Source: Ectobius pallidus
Taxonomy: Eukaryota; Arthropoda; Insecta; Blattodea; Ectobiidae
NCBI GenBank assembly: GCA_964059195.1
Contig: CAXKWD010000001.1
Location: forward strand, 118,291,751-118,355,750
Direction: 5' to 3'
DNA length: 64,000 bases
In this document: positions 34,000-45,955 of the stretch, piece by piece
Layout: every line of letters starts with the position of its first letter
Numbering within the stretch: position 1 is the first letter of the stretch
Translations under genes and position numbers: made by a program
The notes under the pieces: generated by a model
What the model was told of the DNA's origin: nothing
Database searches by the model: none
Seen by the model: only the letters and a program-made list of their open reading frames with translations

Positions 34000-34858
34000 A
34001 ACTATTGGAGATATGACAATCATAATATACTTTTATTAATAAATTGAAAAGTTTAGGGGAAATGCTGTAAGAGTTCATTTTTATATGTTTGCAGACAATT
34101 CAGTTATATTTTTGTATTATCAAAACCTCTGACAGGCACAGAATGAATACTGTGGTCTGTGAAATGTTGCGAAGCAAAAGGAAATGCGACAGTGTAGGCT
34201 ACAGTAATTCGCTGCATCATTATTCAAATTGGGTCATACCACTATTCTGGGGTTCGAAGCTGCACTAGGGTTTAAAATGGCTTGTCAAAATAACGACACT
34301 ACAACTACATATAGTTATATATGTATAGCGCATGGAGAGCTAAAAGGCTTTGTAATTGATGTATCGGCCTCGGTTTCAAATGCACTGAGCTCGAGACTCG
34401 GTTTAGTCCTGCTGGGGAATATTCATATTTTGTGAGTATTAATATTATGATGAGGTTTCCAGCTGAAAAGAAAAGCTATATGGTCACCAAATACTGAGTA
34501 CAGGTCTAACAAAAATACTGAAGTTTTCAATAATTTATCTGTCATATTTCTCAAGTTTTCCATCATTTCCTGACAATTTGAGTAACATAAAACCCAATAT
34601 TAGGACTCATTCGTTATCAATAATTCCAGTTTCAATTTCAATAACGAGATGAACCAATTTTATAATTAGGCTACTTTAAATCCTCTTATCACTGGCACTT
34701 TATATATAATACCCGCTTGCATGGAACTTTCTTATTAATTGTAATAAAATTATAGGCCCTATCGAAATAAATAAATAAATAAATAAATGGATAACAAAAC
34801 TCAGAGGAAAAAGTGGACACAATTGTAGCCTATATATTTAATAATATTATGAATAAAA

Positions 34859-34889
<31 letters not shown>

Positions 34890-35810
34890 TTATAATAATA
34901 ATGTTAATAATAGCGGCTGCATTTTTCAAAGCTGTTAAACGTAAAGTAAAATCTTCCATAAGTAGGCCTATAATCAGTTTTCACAAAAAAAGGAACGTAC
35001 GTTCAGTACATAAAAGGACTTTTAACTTATTATAACAGCCGTTTTACTAATGGGCGCAATCATTCGCTTTATAGAAGCAAACGTTAAACTTTTCTTGCCT
35101 TCAGTCATAGCCATAAAGTAATAAAGGCCGTAATTACTCAAAGTGATATGATTCTAAGTTTTTCAAAGCGCTCTGTAGTATCAGCAGAAGTTGCGTGCTT
35201 ATTTCAATTCAAGTATCAAACTTCTTCTAGCTTCAATTATCACATCTCTTAGAAACGAAGGCAAAGAGATGAAGGAAACATTTGATTGGAAATGTGTTCT
35301 GCAATACCCTGCTACTCTGTTATTTCAACTCTAACTGTAAGAGCTTTGAATTCCATTCGTACTCACATGCAGAAGTCTATAATAGTCCTCTCTCCAAATA
35401 GAACATGAAATTACAAATGTCTTTTTAAAATTCGCCAACAGCACGTAATTTAATGCTTAGCCCCTCTAATAAAAATCATATTCCAATAAACGAAATGGTG
35501 ATCACGATTTCCAAATTGAGTGGGCCTAATGAAAACGTTTTAGGCTATGTATGGCAGAGAATTAAACTAACTACCGAAATCTGAAGCCATATAGCCTACA
35601 TCTTCTCAACCATGGAAGTCACTATGGCATATCATTACTTCTCAGCTGTCATCTGCGAATTAGTATCAGGGAGGTTTTCCATTGCCTTCTGTGAGAACGA
35701 GGAATAATATATAGATGGATGACTCAGATCCAAAGGATTTTACTAACTTTTTTCTTAACAGTTGTCTCAAATACCTGGGCAGACAATTTCATAAATTTCA
35801 ATTAGGCAAT
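34000..35810. other. No gene recognised; simple repeats
   Basis: AT-rich, with an (AAATA)-type run near 34763-34790 and an (AAT)n run near 34861-34903. The frame at 34229-34435 has no recognisable domain. Confidence 0.55.
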
Positions 35811-35814
35811 TTGA

Positions 35815-35885
35815 TCCGAGCGGCATTCGAACTCACGCTCACTGAACTCGTCGGTTACCATTCGTGTTCTCTACTGCCTTAGTCT
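35815..35885 (-). repeat. tRNA-like SINE head (weak)
   Basis: The minus strand reads taaggcagtagagaacacg (A-box-like), then gagttcgaatgcc (B-box-like). No second copy or target duplication was found. Confidence 0.3.
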
Positions 35886-36120
35886 CGGGGTTTCAAGGCT
35901 AATATGTTCAAGGAACAAGGAACTATCATACAAAAGTATAGGCTAATATGTTCATTCTTGTTTATTATTGAGACCTGGTAGTGTAGGAGTAAAGTGTTTT
36001 GCTACCATCCTAAGGATCTAAGACTCAAAACTTTTCAACCAACTACCGAGTATACGGTAGTTTTATTAATAGGAATTACTCAATTAAATTTTAGCTTATC
36101 AAATATTTATGTGTAATGTA

Positions 36121-36234
36121 CCGTGCCACTGCCCCTGGGGTCGACTCAGCCTCCAACAGAAATGAGTACCAGGAGCAATCCTGAGGATAAAGGCGGCCGG
36201 TGCGTAAGACTGACAACCTTACCACCTTCATGTG
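36121..36234 (+). repeat. SINE family 2, fragment
   Basis: Contains cctggggtcgactcagcc, aacagaaatgagtaccagga and aaggcggccggtgcgtaag, all found reversed in the 40634-40936 copy. Both the tRNA-like head and the 3' end are missing. Confidence 0.85.
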
Positions 36235-36611
36235 CCCAATGTGCTTCACTTAACATGAAAATTCAGGGTTGATGACAGCATACAATTTTGACCCTAGAAA
36301 GAAGTCCTGCTGTTAAACGTATTAAGTCATGCTCTTTCGAATATTATGTGTGGATTAAGAAATGTAATAAAGTTTATCAGCAGTTCTCTTTACCGTACCG
36401 TTATTGTTTGATAAAATTTTACAGAAAACTGAAACTTAAACAATTCAATTAAGTTCGAAAACGACACAATTTGGCTTATTCACTCATAAGAAAAGTACTG
36501 TCCGTACTAGAGCGTTTTGCTTCATGATGTATGGTATGAAAAATAGGCCCTATTATAGCGCCAACTGCTCGATGGAGGGTTTTCTTAAAATATCCATAAG
36601 TTATACGAATA

Positions 36612-36619
36612 GTCTAGTT
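36612..36619. repeat. Left target-site duplication (GTCTAGTT)
   Basis: Identical to 38961-38968; the central TA fits the nnnTAnnn rule of Buster hAT elements. Confidence 0.95.
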
Positions 36620-38525
36620 CAGGGGTCGGCAACCTTTTGAGTCGGAAGAGCCAAAAATTACAATTTACAAAATTTCAAAGTTTTTAAAGAGCCACAAAAT
36701 TTTTCCTTGCCAACAATAAATAGTACTCGCATAAATAAAGTTTTTTGATAAAAAAACTAATCTATTTATTCATAAGAAAAAATATATATTTATTCATAAG
36801 AAAAAATATCAATTTATTCATATATAAGTAGTGTTTTTCACAACAAATTAGATAATATATATATGGCATTATTAGATAATTACTTATTATTTAAGTAAAA
36901 AATTAAAACAATTAAACATTTACTTACAACACTAACTTGTACTTCAATAACATACATTTGAGCAAACAAATTCAATGAGAGCGTTGGCTTTGCATGGTTT
37001 TAGAAAGTTTGGATAAATTTGGCTCATAACTTGTTGTATTAAGTTTCAAACACGACTCTAAATTTTCATTTGTTAGTTGGCTTCTTACTTTACTTTTAAT
37101 TATATTCATGCAAGAGAACGCTTGCTCGCACGAATATGTCGATCCGAAGATAGTCAGCACTCCAAATGCCAACTTCTTCACCTCACTGTAGCAATCTGGA
37201 AGACTATTCCATGCGTCGAATATAAGTGCCTCAACTCGCGGCATTTCTTTTAAAGCTGTCCACTTTTGTTGCGTTACGTACTGTACATACATTTCTGAAC
37301 CTCCAACTCTTCCCACTTGCTTTTCAACTCTGTAAATTTTCCACTCCACAAAGCTTTACTTTTAAAATAGATCAATTGCATTTCTAGAGATCCAGTATCA
37401 ATTCCAAATGGTTCTATGTGGATTTCGTTACTATTTGTGTTGAGAGGATTTACTATTAATGCTAGAGTGGTTTTGTTGGTTTTGAATTGCTCAAATCTGT
37501 CAGCAAATTCATCTTTAATTTTTTTTTTATAACTGTGCTGAAGTAATTCGTGTCAACAGTTGCACTGGTTTTATCGCGATATTGCTTTAGAAATTTAAAA
37601 TGAAGTAATTTACCGCTCTGAATATCTTCTGCAAAAAGAATTAATTTTTCTTCAAAACAAACCAATTCTTCTACCAAAACATAGGCTGGGTTTCCCTTTC
37701 CTTGCAGTTTTAGATTCAGCTCATTTAATTTCGCTGTGATATCCACCATAAAGTAAAATTTTTGCAACCATTTGTCGTTCTCTAATTCTGGGTGATTAAT
37801 GCCTTTTTCATTTAGAAATGTATTAATTTTATTCAAGCACAAAGCAAACCGTTTCAACACCTTACCTTTGGAAAGCCATCGCACTTTATTGTGAAGAAGG
37901 AGGTCGGAATACTGAGTCTCTATTTCGTTTAAGAATTCTTTAAACTGACGATGGTAGAGTGCTTTTGATAAGATGCTGTTAACAATCTTGATTACCAAAT
38001 TCATGACCTCAACTATTTCGGCCGGAAATGTTTGGGCACAAAGCGCTTCTTGGTGTATTATGCAGTGAAACGTAAGAATTTCGTGGTGTATTTTGCTCTG
38101 AAGAATCGTTGTTGCCCCTTTATTTTTTTCCTGTCATACTTCTGGCTCCATCAGTTGCTATTGAAACGATTTTATTTAAATCGATCTTATTGTCTTCAAG
38201 GCATTTTTGCACGGCATTCTCTATATCTTCCCCTCTAGTTTGTCCCGAGAGCGGTAGCAATCCTAAAAGTTCTTCTTTTGGACCTTGGGAAGACATATAC
38301 CTGACAAAAAGCTATAAAATAGATAAATAATAAAATAGGTAATTTATTAAATATATATTTTAATAAAAACACTTTCGCGGTAGTATCCAACAGTAGTACT
38401 TTGTTTCTTTTTTGACAATTCTTATTGACTTCAAAAAAAGTAGTTAGGTATCTTATTTGAAAAAAAAATATAATATGTATTTTTAAAATATAATACTTAT
38501 TATGTTACCTACCTATACTTCGATT

Positions 38526-38560
<35 letters not shown>

Positions 38561-38960
38561 TATAATATATACATACATGTACATACTAACTTTGAGAAGA
38601 TAATTAGCTTCTAACTCTTTTACTTGAAACAACAAACTATACGTCACAGCCAAAGCACTGGTGAAGACGCCAAATTGTCTTGCGTCGAAAGCGAATTAAA
38701 ACCTACATAGAAACATCCGACGACGGCGTCATTCGAGAGCTTCCGACGGACTGACGACAGTGAAGACGCGTGCCACGGGGGAGGGGTGCGGTGAAAAGCG
38801 AGTACAAGTGGCTGAGAGATAGAATCGGTGCCTAATCCTCGTTAATCGATTCAGAACGATTTTTAAATAATAAATAATATTTGCGTATGGAACTAAAGAG
38901 CCGCAGCTTCACATCCAAAGAGCCGCATGTGGCTCGCGAGCCGCAGGTTGCCGACCCCTG
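36620..38960 (-). mobile_element. Buster-like hAT transposon, 2,341 bp, decayed
   Basis: Ends are inverted: CAGGGGTCGGCAACCT at the left and AGGTTGCCGACCCCTG at the right, with further subterminal similarity around gagcc. Exact 8-bp duplications flank it. It contains a broken transposase on the minus strand (36972-38311). The 650 bp between the transposase remnant and the right end is AT-rich, with (TTA)n and (TA)n runs near 38528-38565, and lacks the expected N-terminal coding part. The element must now depend on a transposase from elsewhere. Confidence 0.95.
36972..38311 (-). pseudogene. hAT transposase (Buster/GTF2IRD2-ZBED5-like), frameshifted and N-terminally deleted
   Basis: The minus strand holds pieces of one transposase in several frames. 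The first (from about 38311) reads FVRYMSSQGPKEELLG, then SIATDGARSM, with a conserved catalytic Asp of the RNase H-like core. A 7-T run at 38123-38129 shifts the frame into a piece that includes the open stretch 38004-37462 ([12 protein letters not shown]). A second poly-T run near 37518-37528 shifts it again ([10 protein letters not shown]). A third break near 37300 leads into 37349-36972, with the hAT C-terminal dimerisation block (STYSCEQAFSCMN, KSKVRSQLTNENLE). The BED finger and the N-terminal part are absent, and an in-frame TAG sits at 38312-38314. Arthropod proteins of this type are often annotated as GTF2IRD2- or ZBED5-like. It cannot make a working enzyme. Confidence 0.92.
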
Positions 38961-38968
38961 GTCTAGTT
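38961..38968. repeat. Right target-site duplication (GTCTAGTT)
   Basis: Exact copy of 36612-36619, next to the CCCCTG terminus. Confidence 0.95.
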
Positions 38969-40049
38969 GGAGTTCATAAAAAGAAAATTTTTTAACGAGC
39001 TAACATTAATAATTTATTTTTATGTAAAGTGTGCTTAATATTAAACCAACGTGATAGTTAATTATTAGTGTTTACTTAATCCTATCTGCCACATCACATA
39101 ACGATGACCCGCTACCATATAACAATAGTGATACGGATCTAATTATAGAAAATGGATTGATCACGTGACTAATTAGATATTCGTGATTTAGTGGTAGTAT
39201 AGATTATGCTGTATAGTGAACACGCATATTGCATTTGGTCCTGACGTTAGGCTTATATACCAGGGTTGAGGAATCGTAGTACTTTAAGGTTTTTTTAGAG
39301 CCTAAAATGTGGATGTAGACTTTTGATTCTCCATTACGATCATGTCTTGTTAGGCTTTTGCACCTTATAAGTAAAGAAAAGATGTAGAAGTTTATCTGAA
39401 ACTCGAATCAAAAGAAAAGGCGTAAAGGATTGACCATAAAGGCAGGATATAATAAAGTGAATTTCACATAATTTTTTTTTTTTCCATTATGAAATTCAGA
39501 TTTTCATTAAGGTAGAAGTCTGGGGGGAAGAATGTTTAGCCTATTTCTACAGTATTATACAAATTACTTTTCGAAGTAACTCTTAAAAACCTTCTATAAT
39601 GCCCGAAAAATGTAATATATATGTATGCTAAGTATATCGTTCATGTTATTTTCTTTGTCACTTCTTTTTTACTTCATTTATTATTGTAAGTAATAACAAA
39701 AAATAATTCTCAAAAATTTTCACATACGTTAGGAGTTATAAACGCAAGTGTGAGTTTAATATCTGTATAAAATTTGAATTTTTAATATTGTTAGAGGATC
39801 CTTTAGCTACGAAATCGTCGTGGAATCTTATACAAATTGTGTTATTATGGTAATCCAGTTCCTGGAAAATAGAATATACCCCCTTCCACTTCATGATTTA
39901 TAAGGCAATTGAACAAACTGGAGGAATGCACGTGAGCTACTGTAAGATAAGTTATCAGCCCTTTACACTTCCCTCTCGGACATCAGTAATTTTAATTAAA
40001 TACACTCGTTACTTATAGCATACGCGCTTTATGATAATTTATTCTATAG
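38969..40049. other. No gene recognised
   Basis: AT-rich non-coding sequence without long frames or inverted ends. Confidence 0.6.
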
Positions 40050-40052
40050 TAA

Positions 40053-40449
40053 AGGCTAGTTTACACGACGAAATTAGGTTTCGTAACTGAGTTTCGCAAC
40101 TGTTTTTTTACTTGAATGCGCAAGCGCTAGATGTACTGGCGACAATGAGTTACGACACTACGCAGTTTCGGCTGATTCCAATTTTTTACGAAACTATAAT
40201 AGTGATTTTGAGATTATACGCTTATTTAGCTTGTTCGCATTTCGTAATATGAAATGGGGAAGTGAGGAAATTGTGAAATGCTTGTATTCATACGTTTTTC
40301 AAACGTTTATATGGGATTTTATCAACTTGAACTTCAGAAATAACATGAAATGTGCGGTTTCATTGGAAAGAAAATGTGTGTAATTAGATTCACGAAATCA
40401 CTTTCATGAAAGTGGTTACGAAACCTAGTGTCATCGTGTAAACTAGCCT
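40053..40449. mobile_element. PIF/Harbinger-like MITE, 397 bp
   Basis: Terminal inverted repeats of about 35 bp: aggctagtttacacgacga at the left and tcatcgtgtaaactagcct at the right, extended inward by taggtttcgtaac / gttacgaaacct. A TAA triplet flanks each side (40050-40052 and 40450-40452), the TWA-type duplication of PIF/Harbinger elements. No coding frame. Confidence 0.85.
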
Positions 40450-40633
40450 TAAGTTGAGGTTTGTTATGTAGCTTATGTTACAACAGAATATACGAAAACC
40501 TTCTTTTGTTTATGTGTAGCAGTGATAGGCCTCCTGGCTACTAACAAATTAAGCTATGTTTTTCAAACATTTTTAAGGATATCAGGCAATAAATATTTCT
40601 GGATTGTTAGTAAAATTGACTGAAGGGTAATAG

Positions 40634-40936
40634 TAAAGTGTCCCCTATACAGGCAATGGAGGCCCTAAGGGTTCCAGGAGGATGAGGCTCCCAGATGTTT
40701 AGACATCCTGGACGTGAAGGTGGTAAAGTTATCATCCTTACGCACCGGCCGCCTTTACCCCCAGGATCGTTCCTGGTACTCATTTCTGTTAGAAGCTGAG
40801 TCGACCCCAGGGCCATAGTGCCACCAGAAGGATTAGGCCAATTGGGAAATCTCAACGACCTCATCGGGAATCAAACCCGCGACCTTCCGGTTTGTAGCGC
40901 AGTGCTTCAACTACTACACCACGGCGTAACTAAAAA
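40634..40936 (-). repeat. SINE family 2, near full-length tRNA-derived copy
   Basis: On the minus strand: A box within ggtgtagtagttgaagcact (40901-40920), B box ggtttgattcc (about 40865-40876), then the shared body (tggcctaatccttctggtgg; tggggtcgactcagc; aaatgagtaccaggaac), ending cctgtataggggacacttt. A short repeated word, gtaatag, flanks it at 40627 and 40937. The 85-codon frame at 40607-40864 is a by-product also seen in the 53.9-kb copy. Confidence 0.9.
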
Positions 40937-41639
40937 GTAATAGATAAAAAAAATATTTAGGAAGCTTGAATCTTAGACAATATTGCATTCACTAAGATGT
41001 CAGAATTTTTCCAAGGAAGCAGGTGTTTTATCCTTGTGATTTGTGATGGGCACAGTCGCACTTAAGAAGGTTTTCTCCGAGCACTTTGGTTTCCTCCTGT
41101 ATAACGTCAAATCTTCAATGATTAATAAAAAGCCACATTAACGTTTGTGATATATTCTCGTCAATAGTTAGGATTAATATTCGAGCCACTTGTGGAAAGT
41201 GATCGCTCTCACACTGTGCTACAGGCGCCGGTGTCCATTTATTATGAAAATCAATTACGTTGTATAGGTAGATATGAAAATAAATAATTCATTTGCCTGG
41301 TGAGTAACGTAGAGCGAGAGATTTGGGATTTAAAATGCCGTGACACATTCACATAACGAGGTAACCTTCGCGTTCTCCCCATCCAACCTGATCTATCATT
41401 GATATGCACAGGTCTCTCTCTGTCTATAAGTCGAAATCCTGGTTGAGTTCTCGGTGGGCTTAATAAATCACTGTACACACGGTATTACTTTTGTCCTCTT
41501 CAACCGTTTAAAATTATTTTCAGCATTCAGTGGAAATATAAATGAAACTACGTTCAAGTTTCTGAACAGATCATCTCCTTATTACGGTATAGGTAAATTA
41601 TGTATTGTATGCATGTAACTTGAATATATTTTGGGCAAA

Positions 41640-41640
<1 letters not shown>
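40937..41640. other. No gene recognised
   Basis: AT-rich; the minus frame at 41251-41478 has no known domain. Confidence 0.5.

Positions 41641-41687
<47 letters not shown>
41641..41687. repeat. (AAT)n microsatellite
   Basis: About 15 units directly next to a fragment of the A/B repeat family. Confidence 0.95.
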
Positions 41688-41688
<1 letters not shown>

Positions 41689-41850
41689 GGTAAACTGATA
41701 TAACAAAGTGCCAGAATGATTTTGTTTAGTCAGTGATAATTGTAATTATAATAAGCAGAAAATAAGATATTTTTGTAATCTATTTCCGAGTTAAGCTCCA
41801 GATCGATTCCATAAGCAGGGCTTGCGGAAGAAAAAAAGGCCTAAAGTTTG
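41688..41850 (-). mobile_element. Fragment of the A/B non-autonomous repeat, copy C (end part)
   Basis: Follows the order seen at 55722-55885: aggtaaactgatataacaaagtgccag, tttgttta.tcagt, ttccgagttaagctccaga, ataagcagggcttgcggaag. Similarity stops near 41850. Confidence 0.85.
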
Positions 41851-42111
41851 AAGCTTAAACTTAATTCATTCTCGTGTACACTGATATTCGTACAATATGT
41901 CAACATTTCACAAAATGCACTGCAGAGAACTCCGCTTAATGTACGTAGGAATAATTATATCATAGTAATATTCCATCTGCATAACAGTATTCATGTAGTA
42001 CTCATTTCAACTTGATCAATGAAATAAACAAACATCTGACTGTATTGGAGTCTAGGCCCTCAATGATTAAGCAACGCGGCATTGTAGTATAGTCATGATT
42101 TCCAATTTACT

Positions 42112-42151
42112 CCGTTACTCCGGTACCGGTCAACCGATTTGGTCCAAATAC
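42112..42151 (-). mobile_element. Fragment of the A/B non-autonomous repeat, copy C (internal unit)
   Basis: gttactccggtaccggtcaaccgatttggtccaaatac is the core of the internal ~145-bp unit. About 260 bp of unrelated sequence separates it from the end fragment, and a (TTA)n(TTG)n microsatellite follows directly. Confidence 0.75.
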
Positions 42152-42194
<43 letters not shown>

Positions 42195-42213
42195 GTTGTT
42201 GTTGTTGTTGTTA
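42152..42213. repeat. (TTA)n(TTG)n compound microsatellite
   Basis: About 14 TTA units followed by about 6 TTG units. Confidence 0.92.
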
Positions 42214-43340
42214 TTGCGGGTAGTTCGCAGTAGATTCGTCGCTTTCCTATGGAACGCGGGAGGAGCGGTGTGAAAATAATTTCAACGAACTACAAAATAA
42301 GATAGTCTCACCAATCATCCTCGGTTCCTTGATTTATTCACTTAGCCTAATGAGGGTATACAGGCGTACATATTCATTATTGCAATAAAATCTCATCCTC
42401 ATATCAGCAAATATGAAGTTCATCAGTGTTGCAATCATCAGCCAAAAAACTGGATTTGTGTTCGAGGCGATCGAATGTGAGACTTGGATCCGTGATTGGA
42501 GCAATTCGTTGGGCAATGATACGGAACACGAGATCTGACAAGCAGAAACTTGCGAATCCGGTTGGTGACGAAACCACAGTGTCACTTAGCACTTCGTCAT
42601 AAAACACCACGGAGAACGAAATGAATCTTTTTCCTACAAGATAGTCAATATTACCAACATATTCAAGAAACTGATATTCTCATTAGACCGACTGCATATA
42701 ACTTAGGTATAGACACTGAGCAGAGACTCATAAATTTGTTTTAATTTAATTACAAGAAAACTATCATTTCAAAGAAGTGCAAAACGATAAATACAGGTAT
42801 AATTAATTATTAATTTGTCTATTAATGTGCGAACAAATCGAAATCACAAGGACAGTGATTACTAAATAGGTCTATAACGTGATTTCACAATGAAAAATTC
42901 ACTGGGTCTAAGATAGTAAGGGAATTTGATATAAATATAATATATGTAGGCTATATAGATTTGTATATATTGTATATATGTATATATATTATACATATAT
43001 AGATAGTCTATATATATAGTCTATATGTATAGATATATATATATACACACACACACACACACGCACAGTCTTGAAGCTAATAATAATATTCGAGTAAACT
43101 GAGCGTTGAGACTTCCTAAAAAGATGTATATTTAATATCAGAGTCGTAACACATCACGCAAGTTTTCGAGGCCCTCGCACCACTGTTTTCAATATAGACG
43201 GCAGAGATAGCCGGTTTTCCCTGTACTCTGTAGGAATATGGGGGACATGAGTGCGCAGAAAACCCGCAGCTTTCCTCAGATTCATTCCTAGGTTCTGCTA
43301 GTGATTTCGCCTGGTATGCTCGCGTGAAAAGTACAATTCA
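42214..43340. other. No gene recognised; TA-rich palindromic tract and (CA)n
   Basis: 42940-43065 is a nearly pure TA-type tract with many self-complementary pieces, ending in a (CA)n run at about 43043-43062. The minus frames near 42334-42610 are unrecognised. Confidence 0.55.
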
Positions 43341-43348
43341 GTTCTGAC
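43341..43348. repeat. Left target-site duplication (GTTCTGAC)
   Basis: Identical to 43895-43902; fits the nTnnnnAn rule of Ac-type hAT elements. Confidence 0.95.
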
Positions 43349-43894
43349 TAGGGCTGAAAATCGATTAAAATTTGTAATCGAGTTATCGCTTGACTGTAAT
43401 CGATTAATCGACCGATTAATCGACTGATTAATCGACTGATTAATCGATTGATTAATCGACTGATTAATCGACAAACAGGTCGGTATTTTAAACGAAACCA
43501 AAGTGTACATTTAATATTGTTTTACACGTTTAATAACTACTACACTACAGATAATCAGATGAAATCCTGAATTAATGAATACCATTATTAGTTAACTAGT
43601 GATAAAATATATACAAAACTTGCAATTCCGGTTACTTTTTCAGCCAAGACTTGAGACACACGAGTTTGTTGACATTTGAATGTTCAAGAGACGATCGTAG
43701 ATTGTTTACAATGATACCGGCAGCACTAAAATATCTTTCACTCGGCACTGAGAAAGGAGTTTGGTCATTTGACCCATTTCTAGAAAAACGTTTTTCAGAA
43801 TTCGACTAAACCGATTAGCCTAATCGGAAAATGTAATGGATCGACGATTTAATGTTTAATCGATTAATCGAGCCGATTAATCGGTACAGCCCTA
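43349..43894 (-). mobile_element. Deleted Ac-type hAT element, 546 bp
   Basis: Termini are TAGGGCTG and CAGCCCTA, with exact 8-bp duplications. Both subterminal regions carry CGATTAATCG words; the left one (43365-43470) is a short tandem array with a 13-bp period (gattaatcgactg). The interior keeps only the 3' end of a transposase gene on the minus strand. It is an internal deletion product. Confidence 0.95.
43632..43787 (-). pseudogene. hAT transposase, C-terminal dimerisation domain only
   Basis: Minus-strand frame of about 50 residues ending in TAA (43634-43632): TPFSVPSERYFSAAGIIVNN, then LRSSLEHSNVNKLVCL, then KSWLKK. The S-ER-FSAAG block is the signature of the hAT C-terminal dimerisation region. 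Everything upstream of it, including the catalytic core, is deleted. It differs clearly from the SCEQAFS version in the 36.6-kb element. Confidence 0.92.
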
Positions 43895-43902
43895 GTTCTG
43901 AC
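43895..43902. repeat. Right target-site duplication (GTTCTGAC)
   Basis: Exact copy of 43341-43348. Confidence 0.95.
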
Positions 43903-45687
43903 TGCTGTAGACGTTTCTGAGGGGTCTACCGTGTGTCAGAGGAAAAGGGAGGCACTGTAAACAGGTACAGCTTCGGTAATATTCAACGTCTCAGAGTCGT
44001 CCCTTCCTCCGCTAAGCTTACGCTTCATCAAACGGCTACAGTTATCAGAACTGGATTGCAGTAAAGTTGAGTTATTATTATTATTAGAAAGTGTCATGTT
44101 TACCTTGGTTTAATCGAAACGATTAAGAGTCTTCAAAATTTTCTAGTATTGCTGACAATCAGTTTATCTTAACTATCCTGACGCTTCAACCCTTGCATAT
44201 AAATATATGTATGCGTAAAAATATCTACATATATCAATATAAAAATAGACTAAATGGAAGAGACTCGAACTATCACAGTTACTGGTATTTGACTGTAGGT
44301 GACTGCATTTTGGGTCAGTGAGCTTCATCTTGACAAAAACGCTGTAGTTGGGCTAAGTGCCAGAATTTCATCAAAACCAGTTTCTTGGTTAGATGCATTC
44401 GAAGATCAGGTTATATTATGTGGATGTGCGTCTGTATCTCTAGAGAGAATATTTGCTTTATTATACTTGAAGATAATTAACAGCTCAATAAATTTCAGCA
44501 ATGGATATATTTCTCAATAGTGTACAAAGTAATTTCGAATTATAAAGCTTATTATGAAGCTGATGTGAATCTATAACAATATGTTTAAGTTATGTCACTA
44601 GAATTAATAAGAAACACGTCCCATTTTCTAAGAATGTTTTAGATTCACAATTCGTTCTTAAATACATGTATTCCTAATAAATATTCAATAAAATAACAAT
44701 CGTGAAATTGATATTCGGAAAGATTTTCACTGTTAATAAAATATGTTCAATATGCAAATTCCTTGCATATATAAGTATAAGATGAGTCGTGTAACCAATT
44801 TGTAAACATATCTTTATTATTTTAAAACTATGGCAAGAGCTAAGTCTGAGTTAACCCCATTTCAATATTGCAAAGAAAACTGAACTAGGCCTACACCTTA
44901 ATTATTCTTAACGATGCTTTTGGCATAAAATATCTTATTTAAACATAATTATATTTTTAGAAATTTTGAAATATATAAATGAATATGTTTATCCTTACGC
45001 ATGTTTTGATCTATAATAATGCCAAAATATTTTAATGGATTTAAGTATTAATTTTGGGCTTTGATAGAAATGGAGTCTTGAACAATTAGGCCTATTATTG
45101 TGAATAAATATATTATTTTAAAAGTATATTTTTGTCAATGTCATTGCAGGTTTGTTTAAAGAAACGGTATGGAGTTAGTTTTATTGGTATTATTTTTAGA
45201 CCCATTTTGATAGTATTCGATCCTGTATTTGCTGTACTGTAAACTAACTTCCATTCATTTGAAACTTTTGGCAGAATTTCTGTGAAAATCTATCGATAAA
45301 TACGTTAATAGACGAAAATGGATGGTTAATAACCAATATAGTATTAGAATATAATATAATATTAGAAGCTTTACCGAATAATACTTCATAGCTAGGCAAC
45401 TCCATATTGTTCAGTTCGTAATGCTGATTATCTATAATATAGATGCTCCTGGGAGTTATACCTAGTACATAACACATTACGTATACGAAAAAAGAAATAA
45501 CGTTTCAACAGCCTTTAAAAATAGCTGGGCAAAGAGAAGTTCACATTCAGTTATTACGTTGAGGAAAGATAGGAGATTTTTAAAAATCACATAGAACTTT
45601 AAAACGACCAAAAGTATAAACTGAAATGCAAATCTGTGCCATTTTTTAATCTGGATACTATTTGCAATCTTTCTTAAGAAAAACAGC
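43903..45687. other. No gene recognised
   Basis: AT-rich non-coding DNA; the frames at 44299-44520 and 45244-45477 have no known domain. Confidence 0.55.
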
Positions 45688-45705
45688 TACATAAAAAATA
45701 GCAGG

Positions 45706-45940
45706 CCGTGGATACCCTTAAGGTCCCAAAAGATTGGAGCTCCCAGACTTTTAAGCATTCGGATAACATGAAAGTTGTCAGTCAGGATTGCGCCTGGTAC
45801 TGGTCCTGTTATAGGCTGAGTCGACTTCAGGGGCACTGTGCCAGTAGAATTATACCAACTGAAAATTTCCTATAGTCTTAACGAGGATCAAACCCATGAC
45901 CTTCCGTTTTGTAGCACCGCGGGAGTACACTCCCCCCCTT
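45706..45940 (-). repeat. SINE family 2, older copy with target duplication
   Basis: Shares with the other copies, in order: gagctcccaga, aacatgaaagttgt, tggtact, ggctgagtcgac, ggcactgtgccag and the B-box region gatcaaacccatgacc. Imperfect flanking repeats (tacataaaaaatagcagg at 45688-45705, tacataaaatacagg at 45941-45955) are its target duplication. More diverged than the 40.6- and 53.9-kb copies. Confidence 0.88.
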
Positions 45941-45955
45941 TACATAAAATACAGG

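Noticed and set aside
40607..40864. 85-codon minus frame with a relative at 53925-54143 as a conserved gene family
   Set aside because: Both are inside copies of SINE family 2; the similarity reflects the repeat.
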